A stretch of DNA of 39,931 nt from assembly GCA_001512545.1 (NCBI GenBank), contig LFSI01000054.1:8481-48411 (forward strand). The letters run 5' to 3'. Below are positions 8,679 to 17,716 of this stretch, one piece after another. Source of the stretch: Clostridia bacterium DTU065. GTDB taxonomy: Bacteria > Bacillota > DTU065. Numbering within the stretch: position 1 is the first letter of the stretch; every line of letters begins with the position of its first letter. The position numbers were made by a program, and so were the translations under genes. The notes under the pieces are model-generated. The model was not told where the DNA came from. It made no database searches and worked only from the letters and a program-made list of their open reading frames with translations.

Positions 8679-11300
8679 ATGACAAAGTACGTCTATTTCT
8701 TTGGCGATGGACGTTCCGAAGGCAAAGCAGACATGAAAAATCTGCTTGGCGGTAAAGGCGCAAACCTTGCCGAAATGAGCAACCTCGGAATTCCCGTACC
8801 ACCTGGATTTACGATCACCACTGAGGTCTGTACACTCTACTACGCCAACAACAAGAATTGGCCAGAGGGTTTGAAAGAACAGATCGAAGAAGCTATCAGT
8901 AAAGTAGAAGCTGCAACCGGTAAGAAATTTGGCGACTCCAAAAACCCGCTGCTGTTCTCGGTGCGCTCCGGCGCTAGAGTTTCCATGCCGGGTATGATGG
9001 ACACCGTTTTAAACCTCGGTTTGAACGACGAGACCGTTAAGGGTCTTGAAGGGGAGAACGCCCGCTTTATCTATGACAGCTACCGACGCTTCATTCAGAT
9101 GTACGGCGACGTTGTTCGTGGCGTCGATCACGACCTGTTTGAAGAGGCCATCGAAAAGGCCAAGCAGAAAGCTGGCGCAAAAAACGACGCTGACCTGACA
9201 GCAGATCAGCTCAAAGAACTGGTTGAGGAGTACAAAGAGATCTACAAGAAGGGTACTGGCGAAGACTTCCCACAGGATCCCTGGACCCAGCTTGAAGGAT
9301 CCATCAACGCCGTATTCAACTCCTGGAACAATGAACGCGCTATCAGATATCGCCAGCTGAACAATATTCCTGGTGACTGGGGTACTGCTGTTAACGTGCA
9401 GACCATGGTATTCGGCAACTTGAACGATAACTCCGGTACTGGTGTTGCCTTCACCCGCAACCCTGCAACTGGTGAAAACGTCTTCTATGGCGAGTACCTC
9501 ATGAGAGCACAGGGTGAAGACGTTGTTGCTGGTATCCGCACACCTCACCCAATCGCTGACCTCAAAGAAGAAATGCCTGAAATCTATGCAGAGCTTGAGG
9601 CAATCTACCACAAGCTCGAACAGCACTATAAAGACATGCAGGATATTGAGTTTACGATTGAAAACGGTAAACTCTACATGCTGCAGACCAGAAGCGGCAA
9701 GAGAACCGCAGCTGCTGCCGTTCGCATTGCCGTAGAAATGGTTGAGGAAGGTCTGATCGACGAGAAGACCGCAATCCTCAGAGTTGCTCCAGAACAGCTC
9801 GATCAACTGCTTCACCCAATGATCGACCCGAACTTCAAAGGTAAGCCAATTACCAAGGGTCTCCCAGCATCTCCAGGTGCTGCAGTAGGTCGCGTTGTCT
9901 TCACCGCCCAAGAAGCTGAAGAGTGGGCAGAAAAAGGCGAGAAGGTCATTCTCGTTAGAGTCGAAACTTCACCAGAGGATATCGGCGGCATGGCATCTGC
10001 TCAAGGTATTCTCACTGCCAGAGGCGGCATGACCTCCCACGCAGCAGTTGTTGCTCGCGGTATGGGTAAGTGCTGCGTATCCGGTGCCGGAGATGTTAAG
10101 GTCGACTTCGCCAAGAAGCTCTTTAAAGTCGGCGACACAGTAGTCAAAGAAGGCGACTGGATCTCCTTGAACGGTACCACCGGTGAAGTCTTCCTGGGTC
10201 AGGCAGACCTTATCGAGCCTCAAGTAACCGGCAACTTTGCCACCTTGATGAGCTGGGCAGACAAGTACCGTCAGATGGGCGTAAGAACCAACGCCGATAC
10301 TCCAGAAGATGCTCAAGTTGCTAGAGACTTCGGAGCAGAAGGTATTGGTCTGTGCCGTACAGAGCACATGTTCTTCAAAGGCGACAGAATCATCTCCATC
10401 CGCAAGATGATCCTTGCCGACACCGAAGAAGAGCGCCGCGCTGCTCTGGCCGAGCTTCTGCCATATCAGAAGGACGACTTTACAGAGCTGTTCAAGGTTA
10501 TGAAGGGTCTACCTGTGACCATTCGTCTGTTGGACCCACCTCTCCACGAATTTGTGCCTCACACACAGGCTGAGCAAGAACAGATGGCCAAAGAAATGGG
10601 ACGCACAATTGAGGATGTTAAAGCCAAAGTACAAAGCCTCGAAGAGTTCAACCCAATGCTCGGTCATCGCGGCTGCCGTCTGGCTGTAACTTATCCAGAG
10701 ATCTACGAAATGCAGGCTAGAGCCATCATGGAAGCAGCTTGCGAATTGAATAAGGAAGGCTACAACATCGTTCCTGAGATCATGATTCCTCTCGTAGGCG
10801 AGGTAAAAGAGCTCAAGTACGTCAAAGATAAGGTCGAGAAAGTGGTCAAAGACACCATGGCAGATTACGGTGTGTCCTTCGACTACCATATCGGTACCAT
10901 GATCGAGATTCCAAGAGCATGTCTCACAGCCGATGAGATCGCAAAAGAAGCAGACTTCTTCTCCTTCGGTACAAACGACCTTACTCAGATGACCTTCGGC
11001 TTCAGCCGCGACGACGCAGGCTCCTTCATCAAGGACTATATCGGCAAAGAGATTCTAACCACAGACGTATTCGCAACTCTGGATCAAACCGGTGTAGGCG
11101 CCTTGGTTGAGATGGCCGTTGAGAAAGGTAAGAGCACCAACCCAGGCATCAAGCTGGGTATCTGCGGTGAGCACGGCGGCGATCCAACGACTGTTGAGTT
11201 CTGCCACAAAGTTGGCCTCACCTATGTAAGCTGTTCGCCTTTCCGCGTACCAATTGCAAGACTAGCTGCTGCTCAAGCTGCTGTGAAGAATCCAAGGTAA
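8679..11300 (+). CDS. ppdK: pyruvate, phosphate dikinase
   Basis: Interconverts pyruvate, ATP and phosphate with PEP, AMP and PPi. In anaerobes it serves glycolysis as well as gluconeogenesis. The 873 residues match the usual length. An N-terminal ATP-grasp domain (LLGGKGANLAEMSNLGIPVPPGF type, with SVRSGARVSMPGMMDT) is followed by the phosphohistidine domain GGMTSHAAVVARGMGKCC (His near 453). The C-terminal PEP/pyruvate barrel has IGLCRTEHMF and LGICGEHGGDP with the catalytic Cys near 829. AAGGAGGT lies 10 bases before the chosen ATG. An ATG at 8671, in another frame, reads only M-H-T before a stop overlapping the real start. Codon choice looks more biased than in neighbours (many CCA, GGT), as in strongly expressed genes. 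Confidence 0.98.
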   Translation: MTKYVYFFGDGRSEGKADMKNLLGGKGANLAEMSNLGIPVPPGFTITTEVCTLYYANNKNWPEGLKEQIEEAISKVEAATGKKFGDSKNPLLFSVRSGARVSMPGMMDTVLNLGLNDETVKGLEGENARFIYDSYRRFIQMYGDVVRGVDHDLFEEAIEKAKQKAGAKNDADLTADQLKELVEEYKEIYKKGTGEDFPQDPWTQLEGSINAVFNSWNNERAIRYRQLNNIPGDWGTAVNVQTMVFGNLNDNSGTGVAFTRNPATGENVFYGEYLMRAQGEDVVAGIRTPHPIADLKEEMPEIYAELEAIYHKLEQHYKDMQDIEFTIENGKLYMLQTRSGKRTAAAAVRIAVEMVEEGLIDEKTAILRVAPEQLDQLLHPMIDPNFKGKPITKGLPASPGAAVGRVVFTAQEAEEWAEKGEKVILVRVETSPEDIGGMASAQGILTARGGMTSHAAVVARGMGKCCVSGAGDVKVDFAKKLFKVGDTVVKEGDWISLNGTTGEVFLGQADLIEPQVTGNFATLMSWADKYRQMGVRTNADTPEDAQVARDFGAEGIGLCRTEHMFFKGDRIISIRKMILADTEEERRAALAELLPYQKDDFTELFKVMKGLPVTIRLLDPPLHEFVPHTQAEQEQMAKEMGRTIEDVKAKVQSLEEFNPMLGHRGCRLAVTYPEIYEMQARAIMEAACELNKEGYNIVPEIMIPLVGEVKELKYVKDKVEKVVKDTMADYGVSFDYHIGTMIEIPRACLTADEIAKEADFFSFGTNDLTQMTFGFSRDDAGSFIKDYIGKEILTTDVFATLDQTGVGALVEMAVEKGKSTNPGIKLGICGEHGGDPTTVEFCHKVGLTYVSCSPFRVPIARLAAAQAAVKNPR

Positions 11301-11317
11301 GTAAACTAGATTCTGAT

Positions 11318-11352
11318 GGGGCAGAGACAAACGTCTTTGCCCTTCTCTTTTT
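11318..11352 (+). terminator. intrinsic terminator of ppdK
   Basis: GGGCAGAGAC and GTCTTTGCCC pair over 10 positions with one mismatch around an AAAC loop. TTCTCTTTTTT follows. Confidence 0.8.
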
Positions 11353-11422
11353 TGCCTTCGGCCGCCAAGAAGGAAGTTCCCACCACTCTGATGAACTGTA
11401 AAACTGAGGTGGTGAGAATTCA

Positions 11423-12430
11423 ATGGATATTCGCAAAACTCTAGAGAAACGGGAAGAAGAGCTCCTTATGCCTCTAGCTGCACTGAGTAGCAGGAGCAAG
11501 GGGAGGGAAGTCTACGAAGAACCCTGCCCGTACAGAACCGAGTTTCAGAGAGATCGCGACCGCATAATCCATTCAAAAGCCTTCCGGAGGCTGAAAGACA
11601 AGACTCAGGTCTTTATTTCTCCTGAGGGCGATCATTATCGCACTCGTCTTACTCACACCTTAGAAGTCACTCAGATTGCCAGGACTGCGGCAAGAGCGCT
11701 GAACCTAAACGAAGACCTCACCGAAGCCATCGCTCTCGGGCACGATTTGGGGCATACACCCTTCGGACATACCGGTGAAGACGCCCTAAATGAGCTGGTG
11801 ACTGGCGGTTTTAGGCACAACGAGCAGAGCCTTCGAGTTGTAGAGGTTCTAGAACGCCGAAGCTCCCGCTACAGTGGGCTGAACCTCACCTATGAGGTAA
11901 GAGATGGCATTCTGTGCCACACCGGCAGCAGGCAGCCAGCGACGCTGGAAGGTCAGATTGTTAGATTTGCAGACAAAATCGCCTACGTGAATCACGACGC
12001 AGAAGACGCAATTCGCGCGGGGATTCTTAAAGAAAGCGATCTGCCCAAAGAGGCTTTAGAGCTGGGCCATAACTCATCGGCAAGGATCAACACGCTGGTA
12101 AGAGGTCTTGTGGACTACAGCTACGGCAAGAGCCAGGTGTGTCTACCTCCCGAACTTGAGGACAAGCTCATGAAGTTCCGCCAGTTTTTGTTCGACCACG
12201 TCTATATTGGCTCTTCAGCAAAGACGGAGGAGAACAAGGCCAAGACCCTACTCAAGATGCTCTTTAGGTATTACATGACAAACCCAGAAGAGATCTTGAA
12301 AAAGACCGAGATCGAAGACGAAATGTCTCTGGAGAGGGCAGTTGCAGACTATATCGCCGGGATGACCGACCGGTTTGCAGTTCACGAGTTTTCCAGGCTC
12401 TTTGTTCCCGAACCGTGGAATAGTATGTAG
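11423..12430 (+). CDS. dgt: deoxyguanosinetriphosphate triphosphohydrolase-like HD protein
   Basis: Predicted metal-dependent dNTP triphosphohydrolase that releases the nucleoside and tripolyphosphate. The 335 residues include the family-typical EPCPYRTEFQRDRDRIIHSKAFRRLKDKTQVF block (quoted in parts here: RTEFQRDRDRI, HSKAFRRL). The HD metal site follows: THTLEVTQIAR, then GHDLGHTPFGHTGE (about residues 110-125) and RHNEQSLRV. GAGGTGG lies upstream of the ATG. The place between ppdK and dnaG is the classical one in clostridial genomes. Substrate range among dNTPs is not visible from sequence. Confidence 0.93.
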   Translation: MDIRKTLEKREEELLMPLAALSSRSKGREVYEEPCPYRTEFQRDRDRIIHSKAFRRLKDKTQVFISPEGDHYRTRLTHTLEVTQIARTAARALNLNEDLTEAIALGHDLGHTPFGHTGEDALNELVTGGFRHNEQSLRVVEVLERRSSRYSGLNLTYEVRDGILCHTGSRQPATLEGQIVRFADKIAYVNHDAEDAIRAGILKESDLPKEALELGHNSSARINTLVRGLVDYSYGKSQVCLPPELEDKLMKFRQFLFDHVYIGSSAKTEENKAKTLLKMLFRYYMTNPEEILKKTEIEDEMSLERAVADYIAGMTDRFAVHEFSRLFVPEPWNSM

Positions 12431-12497
12431 GCTTGAAGTTCTTGGGAAGGAATAATTTGAAAACTAGAGAAAATGAAGGATATATGAGGTGATCTCG

Positions 12498-14213
12498 ATG
12501 GATAGGGAGACTGCGACTCAAGAGATCAAAGCCAGACTGGATCTTGCAGAGGTCGTTGGCCGTTACGTCTCTTTGGAGCGCGCGGGGCAAAACTATAAAG
12601 GACTCTGCCCTTTTCATCAAGAGAAAACACCGTCATTTACCGTAAACCCCGGCAAGCAGTTTTACTACTGCTTCGGCTGTCATGCCACTGGTGACGTTTT
12701 CAGCTTCGTCATGCATATGGAAGGCTGGGACTTCAACCAAGCTTTAGACAACTTGGCGAAAGAAGTTGGCATAACTTTAGCAGGAAAACGGGAGGAAAAC
12801 CCGAATAATAACCTCCTGGCTGTTATGGAGGCGGTCTGTCAGTACTATCAGTCTAACCTCAAAGGGTCTCCAGCAGAAAAATACCTGCAAAAGCGAGGTG
12901 TGACTCTGGAGAGCATCAAGAGGTTTCGCCTTGGCTACGCACCTCCAGGATGGGAAAACTTGCAAGCGGCAGGTATAAAAGCCACAGAGAAGGAATTATT
13001 GGAATGTGGTTTAATACAGAAAAGGCGAAAGGGCGAAGGGTTTTACGATCGCTTTCGCAACCGAGTTATCTTTCCCATCTTTAACACTCAGGGCAAAGTC
13101 GTGGCGTTTGGTGCGAGGGCCCTTGGAGAAGACAAGCCCAAGTATTTGAACTCGCCTGAAGGGGCACTCTTTCAGAAGAAGGAGGTGCTCTACGGCTGGC
13201 ACTTGAGCAAAGATGCTATTCGCAATCTGAAGACCATAGTTTTGGTCGAAGGATACCTGGATCTGATCAGCTGCTATGAAGCTGGCGTGGAAAACGCCGT
13301 AGCATCAATGGGTACAGCTCTCACCGAGGAGCAGATCAGGATTTTTGCCAGACAGGTAGATCGAGTGGTTCTGGCATACGACGCCGATGCAGCAGGGAAG
13401 ATGGCAAACAGAAGAAGTGTGGCAATGCTCCTCAAAAACGATCTCCAGGTAATGGAAGCAGAATTTCCGCAAGGGTTCGATCCCGATGATCTGTACAGGA
13501 AATTCGGCGCTGACGCCCTAAAAAACGCCATCTCTTCTGCAAAAGACTACTTAGCGAAAGTGCTGGATGCCGGGGCCAAAAGCGATTTGAGTCAAGTAGG
13601 GGCTAAGACCAAGTTCTTAGGAGAAATCAGCCCTTTCATTACAGCGATTCCCTCGCGGGCTCTGCAGGAGGAGTACCTCCAAAAGGTGGCTCAGATTACC
13701 GGTCTCAGCCAAGCTGCAGTTGAAGCAGAAATACTTGGTGAGGCTGGTCAAAAGTATGAAAGGTCCAGACCGAGGTATACTAATACAGTGGCTAAAACCA
13801 AGTCCTATGACCTCGCGGAAGAAGCTTACAATGAGGCAGAACTGGACTTTGTGGCCATGATCTTCGGAGATCCGTCCTACATTGCAGAAGCCGATAAGTA
13901 CGACTTTGCACTGGACTGGCTCGATAACCGCAACCTCAGGACCATACTAGGTGGGATTATTTCGCCGCAAAAGGAACCTGAGGGGTCTGTGGACTCCAGC
14001 CAGATCGAAACCATCAGACAGCTGGCTGAGAGGCTGGAGAAAATCGATGAACCGAGATTTTTCGATTGTTTAAGAAAGCTTGCGAAAAGGCATATATATA
14101 GACAGATAGAGGAACTCGCCAGGCAAATGGCGAACTTCAAAGAACCTGATTTTTATTTTGATGCCATAAAGGAGTACCGCAGCCTTTTAATCAAAGCTAA
14201 GAAACTACAGTAA
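12498..14213 (+). CDS. dnaG: DNA primase
   Basis: Makes RNA primers at the replication fork. The 571 residues show the N-terminal CHC2 zinc ribbon (Cys37, His40, Cys58, Cys61 in [12 protein letters not shown] and [11 protein letters not shown]). The catalytic TOPRIM core has [11 protein letters not shown] near 250 and AYDADAAG near 294. A helical C-terminal part for helicase binding follows and is rather short. ATG 12498 is preferred over the GTG at 12489 because GAGGTGA lies 6 bases before the ATG and overlaps the GTG itself. rpoD begins 31 bases after the stop, the standard macromolecular-synthesis order. Confidence 0.97.
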   Translation: MDRETATQEIKARLDLAEVVGRYVSLERAGQNYKGLCPFHQEKTPSFTVNPGKQFYYCFGCHATGDVFSFVMHMEGWDFNQALDNLAKEVGITLAGKREENPNNNLLAVMEAVCQYYQSNLKGSPAEKYLQKRGVTLESIKRFRLGYAPPGWENLQAAGIKATEKELLECGLIQKRRKGEGFYDRFRNRVIFPIFNTQGKVVAFGARALGEDKPKYLNSPEGALFQKKEVLYGWHLSKDAIRNLKTIVLVEGYLDLISCYEAGVENAVASMGTALTEEQIRIFARQVDRVVLAYDADAAGKMANRRSVAMLLKNDLQVMEAEFPQGFDPDDLYRKFGADALKNAISSAKDYLAKVLDAGAKSDLSQVGAKTKFLGEISPFITAIPSRALQEEYLQKVAQITGLSQAAVEAEILGEAGQKYERSRPRYTNTVAKTKSYDLAEEAYNEAELDFVAMIFGDPSYIAEADKYDFALDWLDNRNLRTILGGIISPQKEPEGSVDSSQIETIRQLAERLEKIDEPRFFDCLRKLAKRHIYRQIEELARQMANFKEPDFYFDAIKEYRSLLIKAKKLQ

Positions 14214-14244
14214 ACACAGAAAATCCTTGAGAGGGGGGAGTCAA

Positions 14245-15360
14245 ATGGCCAAAAGAACCAGCAATTCGAAAATCCTAGATCAAATTGAGGTACGCGCCAT
14301 GGAGAAACTCAAAGCACTAATTGATAAGGGTAAGCAGAAAGGCGCTCTTTCGTACAAAGACATTATGGACCAGTTGGAGTCGGTAGAGATGACCGAAGAG
14401 CAGATCGACGAAGTATACGAACTGTTTGGTAATCTAGGCATCGACATTGTCGATTCCGATACCGAGTCCGGCATAGACGAGGGCGAGGGCGTCGATGAAG
14501 AAGACTTCGAAGCAAACATTCTCGAAGGCATCTCCCTAGACGATCCCGTGCGCATGTATCTCAAAGAGATAGGACGGGTACCCCTCCTTACACCCGAAGA
14601 AGAAGTGGAACTAGCTAAACGCATTGAACGAGGCGATGAAGAAGCCAGGAGACGTCTTACAGAAGCTAACCTTAGACTCGTAGTTTCAATTGCCAAAAGA
14701 TACGTCGGCCGCGGCATGCTCTTTTTGGATCTTATTCAAGAAGGTAACCTTGGTTTGATCAAAGCCGTTGAGAAGTTCGATTACTCCAAAGGGTTTAAGT
14801 TCAGCACTTATGCCACTTGGTGGATCAGGCAGGCTATTACCAGAGCAATTGCAGATCAGGCCAGAACCATTCGCATTCCCGTGCATATGGTAGAGACCAT
14901 TAACAAGCTGGTAAGAGTGCAGAGACAGCTCCTTCAGGAGCTAGGTCGAGATCCGACTCCAGAGGAGATCGGTGAAGAGATGGGAATACCTTCAGAGAAG
15001 GTAAGCGAGATCCTGAGAATTGCTCAGGAACCGGTGTCCCTTGCGACGCCGATCGGGGAAGAAGAAGACAGCCACCTGGGAGATTTCATTCCAGATGAAG
15101 ATGCGCCTGCACCAGCAGAAGTAGCATCGGCCCAGCTGCTCAGAGAACAGTTGGAAGAAGTCCTAACTTCGCTTACCCCGAGAGAACAAAAGGTGCTAAA
15201 ACTGCGCTTTGGCCTGGATGATGGTAGGCAGAGGACTCTGGAAGAGGTTGGTAAGGAGTTCGGTGTAACCCGCGAGCGGATCAGGCAGATCGAAGCCAAA
15301 GCTTTGCGAAAACTGCGCCATCCTTCTAGGAGCAAAAAGCTAAAGGATTATCTGGATTAA
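14245..15360 (+). CDS. rpoD: RNA polymerase sigma factor RpoD (sigma-A/sigma-70)
   Basis: Primary sigma factor. The 371 residues are compact like sigma-A of Bacillota. Region 1.1 spans about 10-80, region 1.2 contains [17 protein letters not shown], region 2 contains [18 protein letters not shown] and [19 protein letters not shown], region 3 contains [11 protein letters not shown], and region 4.2 contains [20 protein letters not shown]. The large non-conserved insert of proteobacterial RpoD is absent. ATG 14245 follows GGGGGGAG by about 6 bases; the TTG at 14227 precedes that site and is not used. A tRNA promoter begins 4 bases after the stop. Confidence 0.97.
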   Translation: MAKRTSNSKILDQIEVRAMEKLKALIDKGKQKGALSYKDIMDQLESVEMTEEQIDEVYELFGNLGIDIVDSDTESGIDEGEGVDEEDFEANILEGISLDDPVRMYLKEIGRVPLLTPEEEVELAKRIERGDEEARRRLTEANLRLVVSIAKRYVGRGMLFLDLIQEGNLGLIKAVEKFDYSKGFKFSTYATWWIRQAITRAIADQARTIRIPVHMVETINKLVRVQRQLLQELGRDPTPEEIGEEMGIPSEKVSEILRIAQEPVSLATPIGEEEDSHLGDFIPDEDAPAPAEVASAQLLREQLEEVLTSLTPREQKVLKLRFGLDDGRQRTLEEVGKEFGVTRERIRQIEAKALRKLRHPSRSKKLKDYLD

Positions 15361-15363
15361 GAC

Positions 15364-15392
15364 TTGCAAATGCCTTTAGGCTGAGATATAAT
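15364..15392 (+). promoter_or_regulatory. sigma-A promoter of the tRNA cluster
   Basis: TTGCAA (15364-15369), a spacer of exactly 17 bases and a perfect TATAAT (15387-15392). The first tRNA begins 27 bases after the -10 box. The boxes lie just past the rpoD stop codon. Confidence 0.8.
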
Positions 15393-15418
15393 AAATGACG
15401 GTGGCTTGATGGTTACAA

Positions 15419-15493
15419 TCCTCAGTAGCTCAATGGTAGAGCACTCGGCTGTTAACCGAGTGGTTGCAGGTTCGAGCCCTGCCTGGGGAGCCA
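15419..15493 (+). tRNA. tRNA-Asn (GTT)
   Basis: 75 bases with encoded CCA. The acceptor arm TCCTCAG/CTGGGGA has one G-T wobble. The D arm is GCTCAATGGTAGAGC, the anticodon stem CTCGG/CCGAG holds the anticodon GTT at 15451-15453, and the T arm is GCAGGTTCGAGCCCTGC. Confidence 0.96.
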
Positions 15494-15497
15494 ATCT

Positions 15498-15573
15498 GGG
15501 CCCGTAGCTCAATGGTTAGAGCCCCCGGCTCATAACCGGTTGGTTGTAGGTTCGAGTCCTACCGGGCCCACCA
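15498..15573 (+). tRNA. tRNA with CAT anticodon, probably elongator Met
   Basis: 76 bases with encoded CCA and acceptor GGGCCCG/CGGGCCC. The anticodon CAT is at 15531-15533. The anticodon stem CCCGG/CCGGT has four good pairs, and the outermost pair (27-43) is a C/T mismatch. The first acceptor pair is a normal G-C, unlike most initiator tRNAs. Elongator Met is the likeliest reading given the Asn-Met-Glu order common in Bacillota. Ile2, read through a lysidine-modified C34, cannot be excluded by eye. Confidence 0.9.
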
Positions 15574-15578
15574 AATAA

Positions 15579-15654
15579 GCCCTCATCGTCTAGTGGCCTA
15601 GGACATTGCCCTTTCACGGCAAAGGCACGGGTTCAAATCCCGTTGAGGGTACCA
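15579..15654 (+). tRNA. tRNA-Glu (TTC)
   Basis: 76 bases with encoded CCA. Acceptor GCCCTCA/TGAGGGT (first pair G-T wobble), anticodon stem TTGCC/GGCAA, anticodon TTC at 15613-15615 and T arm ACGGGTTCAAATCCCGT. Confidence 0.96.
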
Positions 15655-15669
15655 GATATTAACATTTTT

Positions 15670-15695
15670 GGTGTGGTTTTGCGCACCTTTTTTTT
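15670..15695 (+). terminator. intrinsic terminator of the tRNA cluster
   Basis: GGTGTG pairs with CGCACC (one G-T wobble) around GTTTTG and is followed by eight T. Confidence 0.85.
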
Positions 15696-15706
15696 GCCCA
15701 AAAATA

Positions 15707-15745
15707 AAGGAAGAAGGTACTCGGTGACGGAGTACCTTCTTCCTT
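15707..15745. terminator. bidirectional terminator between tRNA cluster and M50 gene
   Basis: Perfect 16 bp stem: AAGGAAGAAGGTACTC (15707-15722) with its complement at 15730-15745, loop GGTGACG. A-rich DNA on the left and TTTT on the right let it act on both strands. It begins directly after the minus-strand stop codon of the M50 gene. Confidence 0.88.
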
Positions 15746-16402
15746 TTATAGCAAGACAACCAGTAAATTGGCGTATTTGACCACGATCGAATTTACGACA
15801 GGCCCGAGGATCTTACCTAAGGTTCCCGAGACTATCAGAAACAGCAGAACAAAAATGCCGTAACGCTCGAGAATTATGATGGCTCCGTCAGAGCCTTTAG
15901 GCAGCAGGCTATAAAGGAGTCTCGAACCGTCAAGCGGAGGGATCGGCAGCATATTCAGAAAAAAGAAAACCAGGTTGAGGTAAAACCCGGACCAAAGAAA
16001 CTCTCCGGCAAGAAATGCAGCAATGCTAGTCTGCAGCAGCATGGGATTTATCATCCGGAAGAAGATAAAAATCGCAACAGCAAACAGGGCTGCCAGGAAC
16101 AGGTTGGTGAGGGGGCCGGAGACGGCCACTAGAGCCAGATCCCGTCTGGGTTTTTCGAAATAGGTCGAATCGGTTCTTACAGGTCTAGCCCAACCGAAAC
16201 CGAGAAGCAGGAAGGAAAGGAAACCAAAGAGATTGATATGTTTCAGCGGGTTTGTGGTAAGCCTTCCCTGTTTCTTCGGTGTGGGATCTCCAAGCTTGTC
16301 TGCTGTGTAGGCGTGCGCGTACTCGTGAAACGACAAGGCCATAACCAAAATCGGCAGAGTGAGCAACATATACTGCCAATCCTGGAGCGAGAATAGTTCC
16401 AT
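15746..16402 (-). CDS. site-2 protease family (M50) membrane metalloprotease
   Basis: 218-residue polytopic membrane protein. The zinc-binding HExxH is HEYAH (about residues 26-30) in SFHEYAHAYTADKLGD. NPLKHINLFGFLSFLLLGFGWARPV follows (NPLKHINLFGF and GWARPV are the conserved pieces), and the third-ligand motif is NMLPIPPLDGSRLL. This is the small, PDZ-less M50B type common in Bacillota. The substrate is unknown. AAAGGAAG precedes the ATG on the minus strand. It is divergent from the acetyltransferase gene across about 100 bases. Confidence 0.92.
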   Translation of the reverse strand: MELFSLQDWQYMLLTLPILVMALSFHEYAHAYTADKLGDPTPKKQGRLTTNPLKHINLFGFLSFLLLGFGWARPVRTDSTYFEKPRRDLALVAVSGPLTNLFLAALFAVAIFIFFRMINPMLLQTSIAAFLAGEFLWSGFYLNLVFFFLNMLPIPPLDGSRLLYSLLPKGSDGAIIILERYGIFVLLFLIVSGTLGKILGPVVNSIVVKYANLLVVLL

Positions 16403-16506
16403 TGACAGTCTTCCTTTACCATTAGTTTACTTTTTAATTAGACTTTAAGAGGTAAATACCTTTTTAAAGCGAAAAAAGAGTTAGTTTCAAGTTGGGGGGA
16501 GTATTC

Positions 16507-17565
16507 TTGATTAACGTAACAGACTACACACTGGCAACACGTATCGAACTGGTCCAAGACGACCAGCCCATCAGCTGGCTCACATTAAACCATCTGAACA
16601 TTCGCGTGTGGGGCAAGACGTTCACCTGTGGAGGAATTGGAGGCGTAGGGACCAAAGAAGAGTTCCGCAGGAAGGGCTACTCGCGAAGCGTTTTAGATAA
16701 GAGCGTTGAAGTAATGAAGGACAAAGGGTTCCACTTCTCGCTACTTTTCGGCATACCAAACTTCTACTACAGGTGGGGATTTGCCAGCTGTCTGCCGCAA
16801 AACCGCGTGGAAATTCCTACGTACCAGGCAGAAAGAGCGCCGCTTACCCATGAGGTGGAAGAAATGCGCCCAGAGGATTTCCATGCAATCGTGGAGATCT
16901 TCAACGACAACAACAAATGTAGAACCGGATCTGTGGTGCGAGATCCCGAACACTTCACCAAGTTCAGGCTGGGCAGCCACTTTGGCGTCCGGGCTCAGGG
17001 CTACGTTCTGAAAAAAGACGGCCAGATTGAGGGTTACTTGGTGTTGGATCAGCTAGATCGTAAGATCAACGCGGCTGAAATCGAAGGGCGGAACATTTCT
17101 GCTTACTACTCGGCAATGGCGTTTCTTGCCAAACTAGCTGTGGAAAAACGCACTGAGCAGATTTCAGCTAACCTGCCTGCTGATCACCAGTTCACTTTGA
17201 TCGCCCGTAATTACGGCGCAACTGTCGCCGCTAACTATATCTACAACGCAGACGGCATGGGTAGGATCATCACTCAAGAGCCGGTTCTAAAGGCTCTTGA
17301 AGAAGACCTTTATAGAAACTGCGGATTGGACTCTGAAACCGTGAGTCTCGTCTTCAGTACCGACCTCGGCACCACCAAGCTCGGAGCAGGGAAAGAAGCA
17401 AAAGTCGAAATCGATCAGATGGCCTTGACCCAGCTGATTTTCGGCTACAGAGATCCGAAGAGTTTGATCCATGAAGGAAGATTGAAGTCCGATCTCTCGC
17501 CGGAGACGCTCACTGCCATGTTCCCGCTCCGTATAGCGCATCTCAGCGGCCCTGACAAGTTCTAA
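16507..17565 (+). CDS. Eis-like GNAT acetyltransferase with SCP2-type C-terminal domain
   Basis: 352 residues. The N-terminal GNAT domain has the acetyl-CoA loop in GGVGTKEEFRRKGYSRSVL (V-x4-R-x2-G-Y form) and GIPNFYYRWGF. A second GNAT-like domain follows. The C-terminal sterol-carrier-like domain has MALTQLIFGYRDPKSL and ends in PDKF, matching the free C-terminal Phe used in catalysis by Eis proteins. Known Eis members acetylate aminoglycosides or other amines; the natural substrate here is unknown. The TTG at 16507 lies 6 bases after GGGGGGA. The TTG at 16492 precedes that site and is rejected as start. Confidence 0.85.
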   Translation: MINVTDYTLATRIELVQDDQPISWLTLNHLNIRVWGKTFTCGGIGGVGTKEEFRRKGYSRSVLDKSVEVMKDKGFHFSLLFGIPNFYYRWGFASCLPQNRVEIPTYQAERAPLTHEVEEMRPEDFHAIVEIFNDNNKCRTGSVVRDPEHFTKFRLGSHFGVRAQGYVLKKDGQIEGYLVLDQLDRKINAAEIEGRNISAYYSAMAFLAKLAVEKRTEQISANLPADHQFTLIARNYGATVAANYIYNADGMGRIITQEPVLKALEEDLYRNCGLDSETVSLVFSTDLGTTKLGAGKEAKVEIDQMALTQLIFGYRDPKSLIHEGRLKSDLSPETLTAMFPLRIAHLSGPDKF

Positions 17566-17690
17566 GAAGGGATGCGAGAGGTTTTGTGGTCCATTGATCC
17601 ATTCGGTGATAAAGGGAGCCAGATAGGCGCTCCAGGCGCCTAGGAAGCCGTTATAATGGTGCATTTGAGCATACGGTACCCGTAAGAAAA

Positions 17691-17716
17691 GCGCTAGGTT
17701 TTACTGCCTAGCGCCT
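17691..17716. terminator. terminator of the flagellin-like gene (acts mainly on the minus strand)
   Basis: GCGCTAGG (17691-17698) and CCTAGCGC (17707-17714) form a perfect 8 bp stem. On the minus strand it lies 2 bases after the stop codon and is followed by TTTTC. The acetyltransferase gene converges from the other side. Confidence 0.75.

Noticed and set aside
9009-9911. Antisense frame of 300 residues opposite ppdK
   Set aside because: It is the reverse shadow of a strongly biased, highly conserved gene; its protein has no recognisable motif and no ribosome site.
17625-17643. Hairpin TAGGCGC/GCGCCTA after the acetyltransferase gene, with TATAAT nearby at 17652
   Set aside because: No T run follows the hairpin, and the TATAAT has no -35 box at a suitable distance and no gene behind it.
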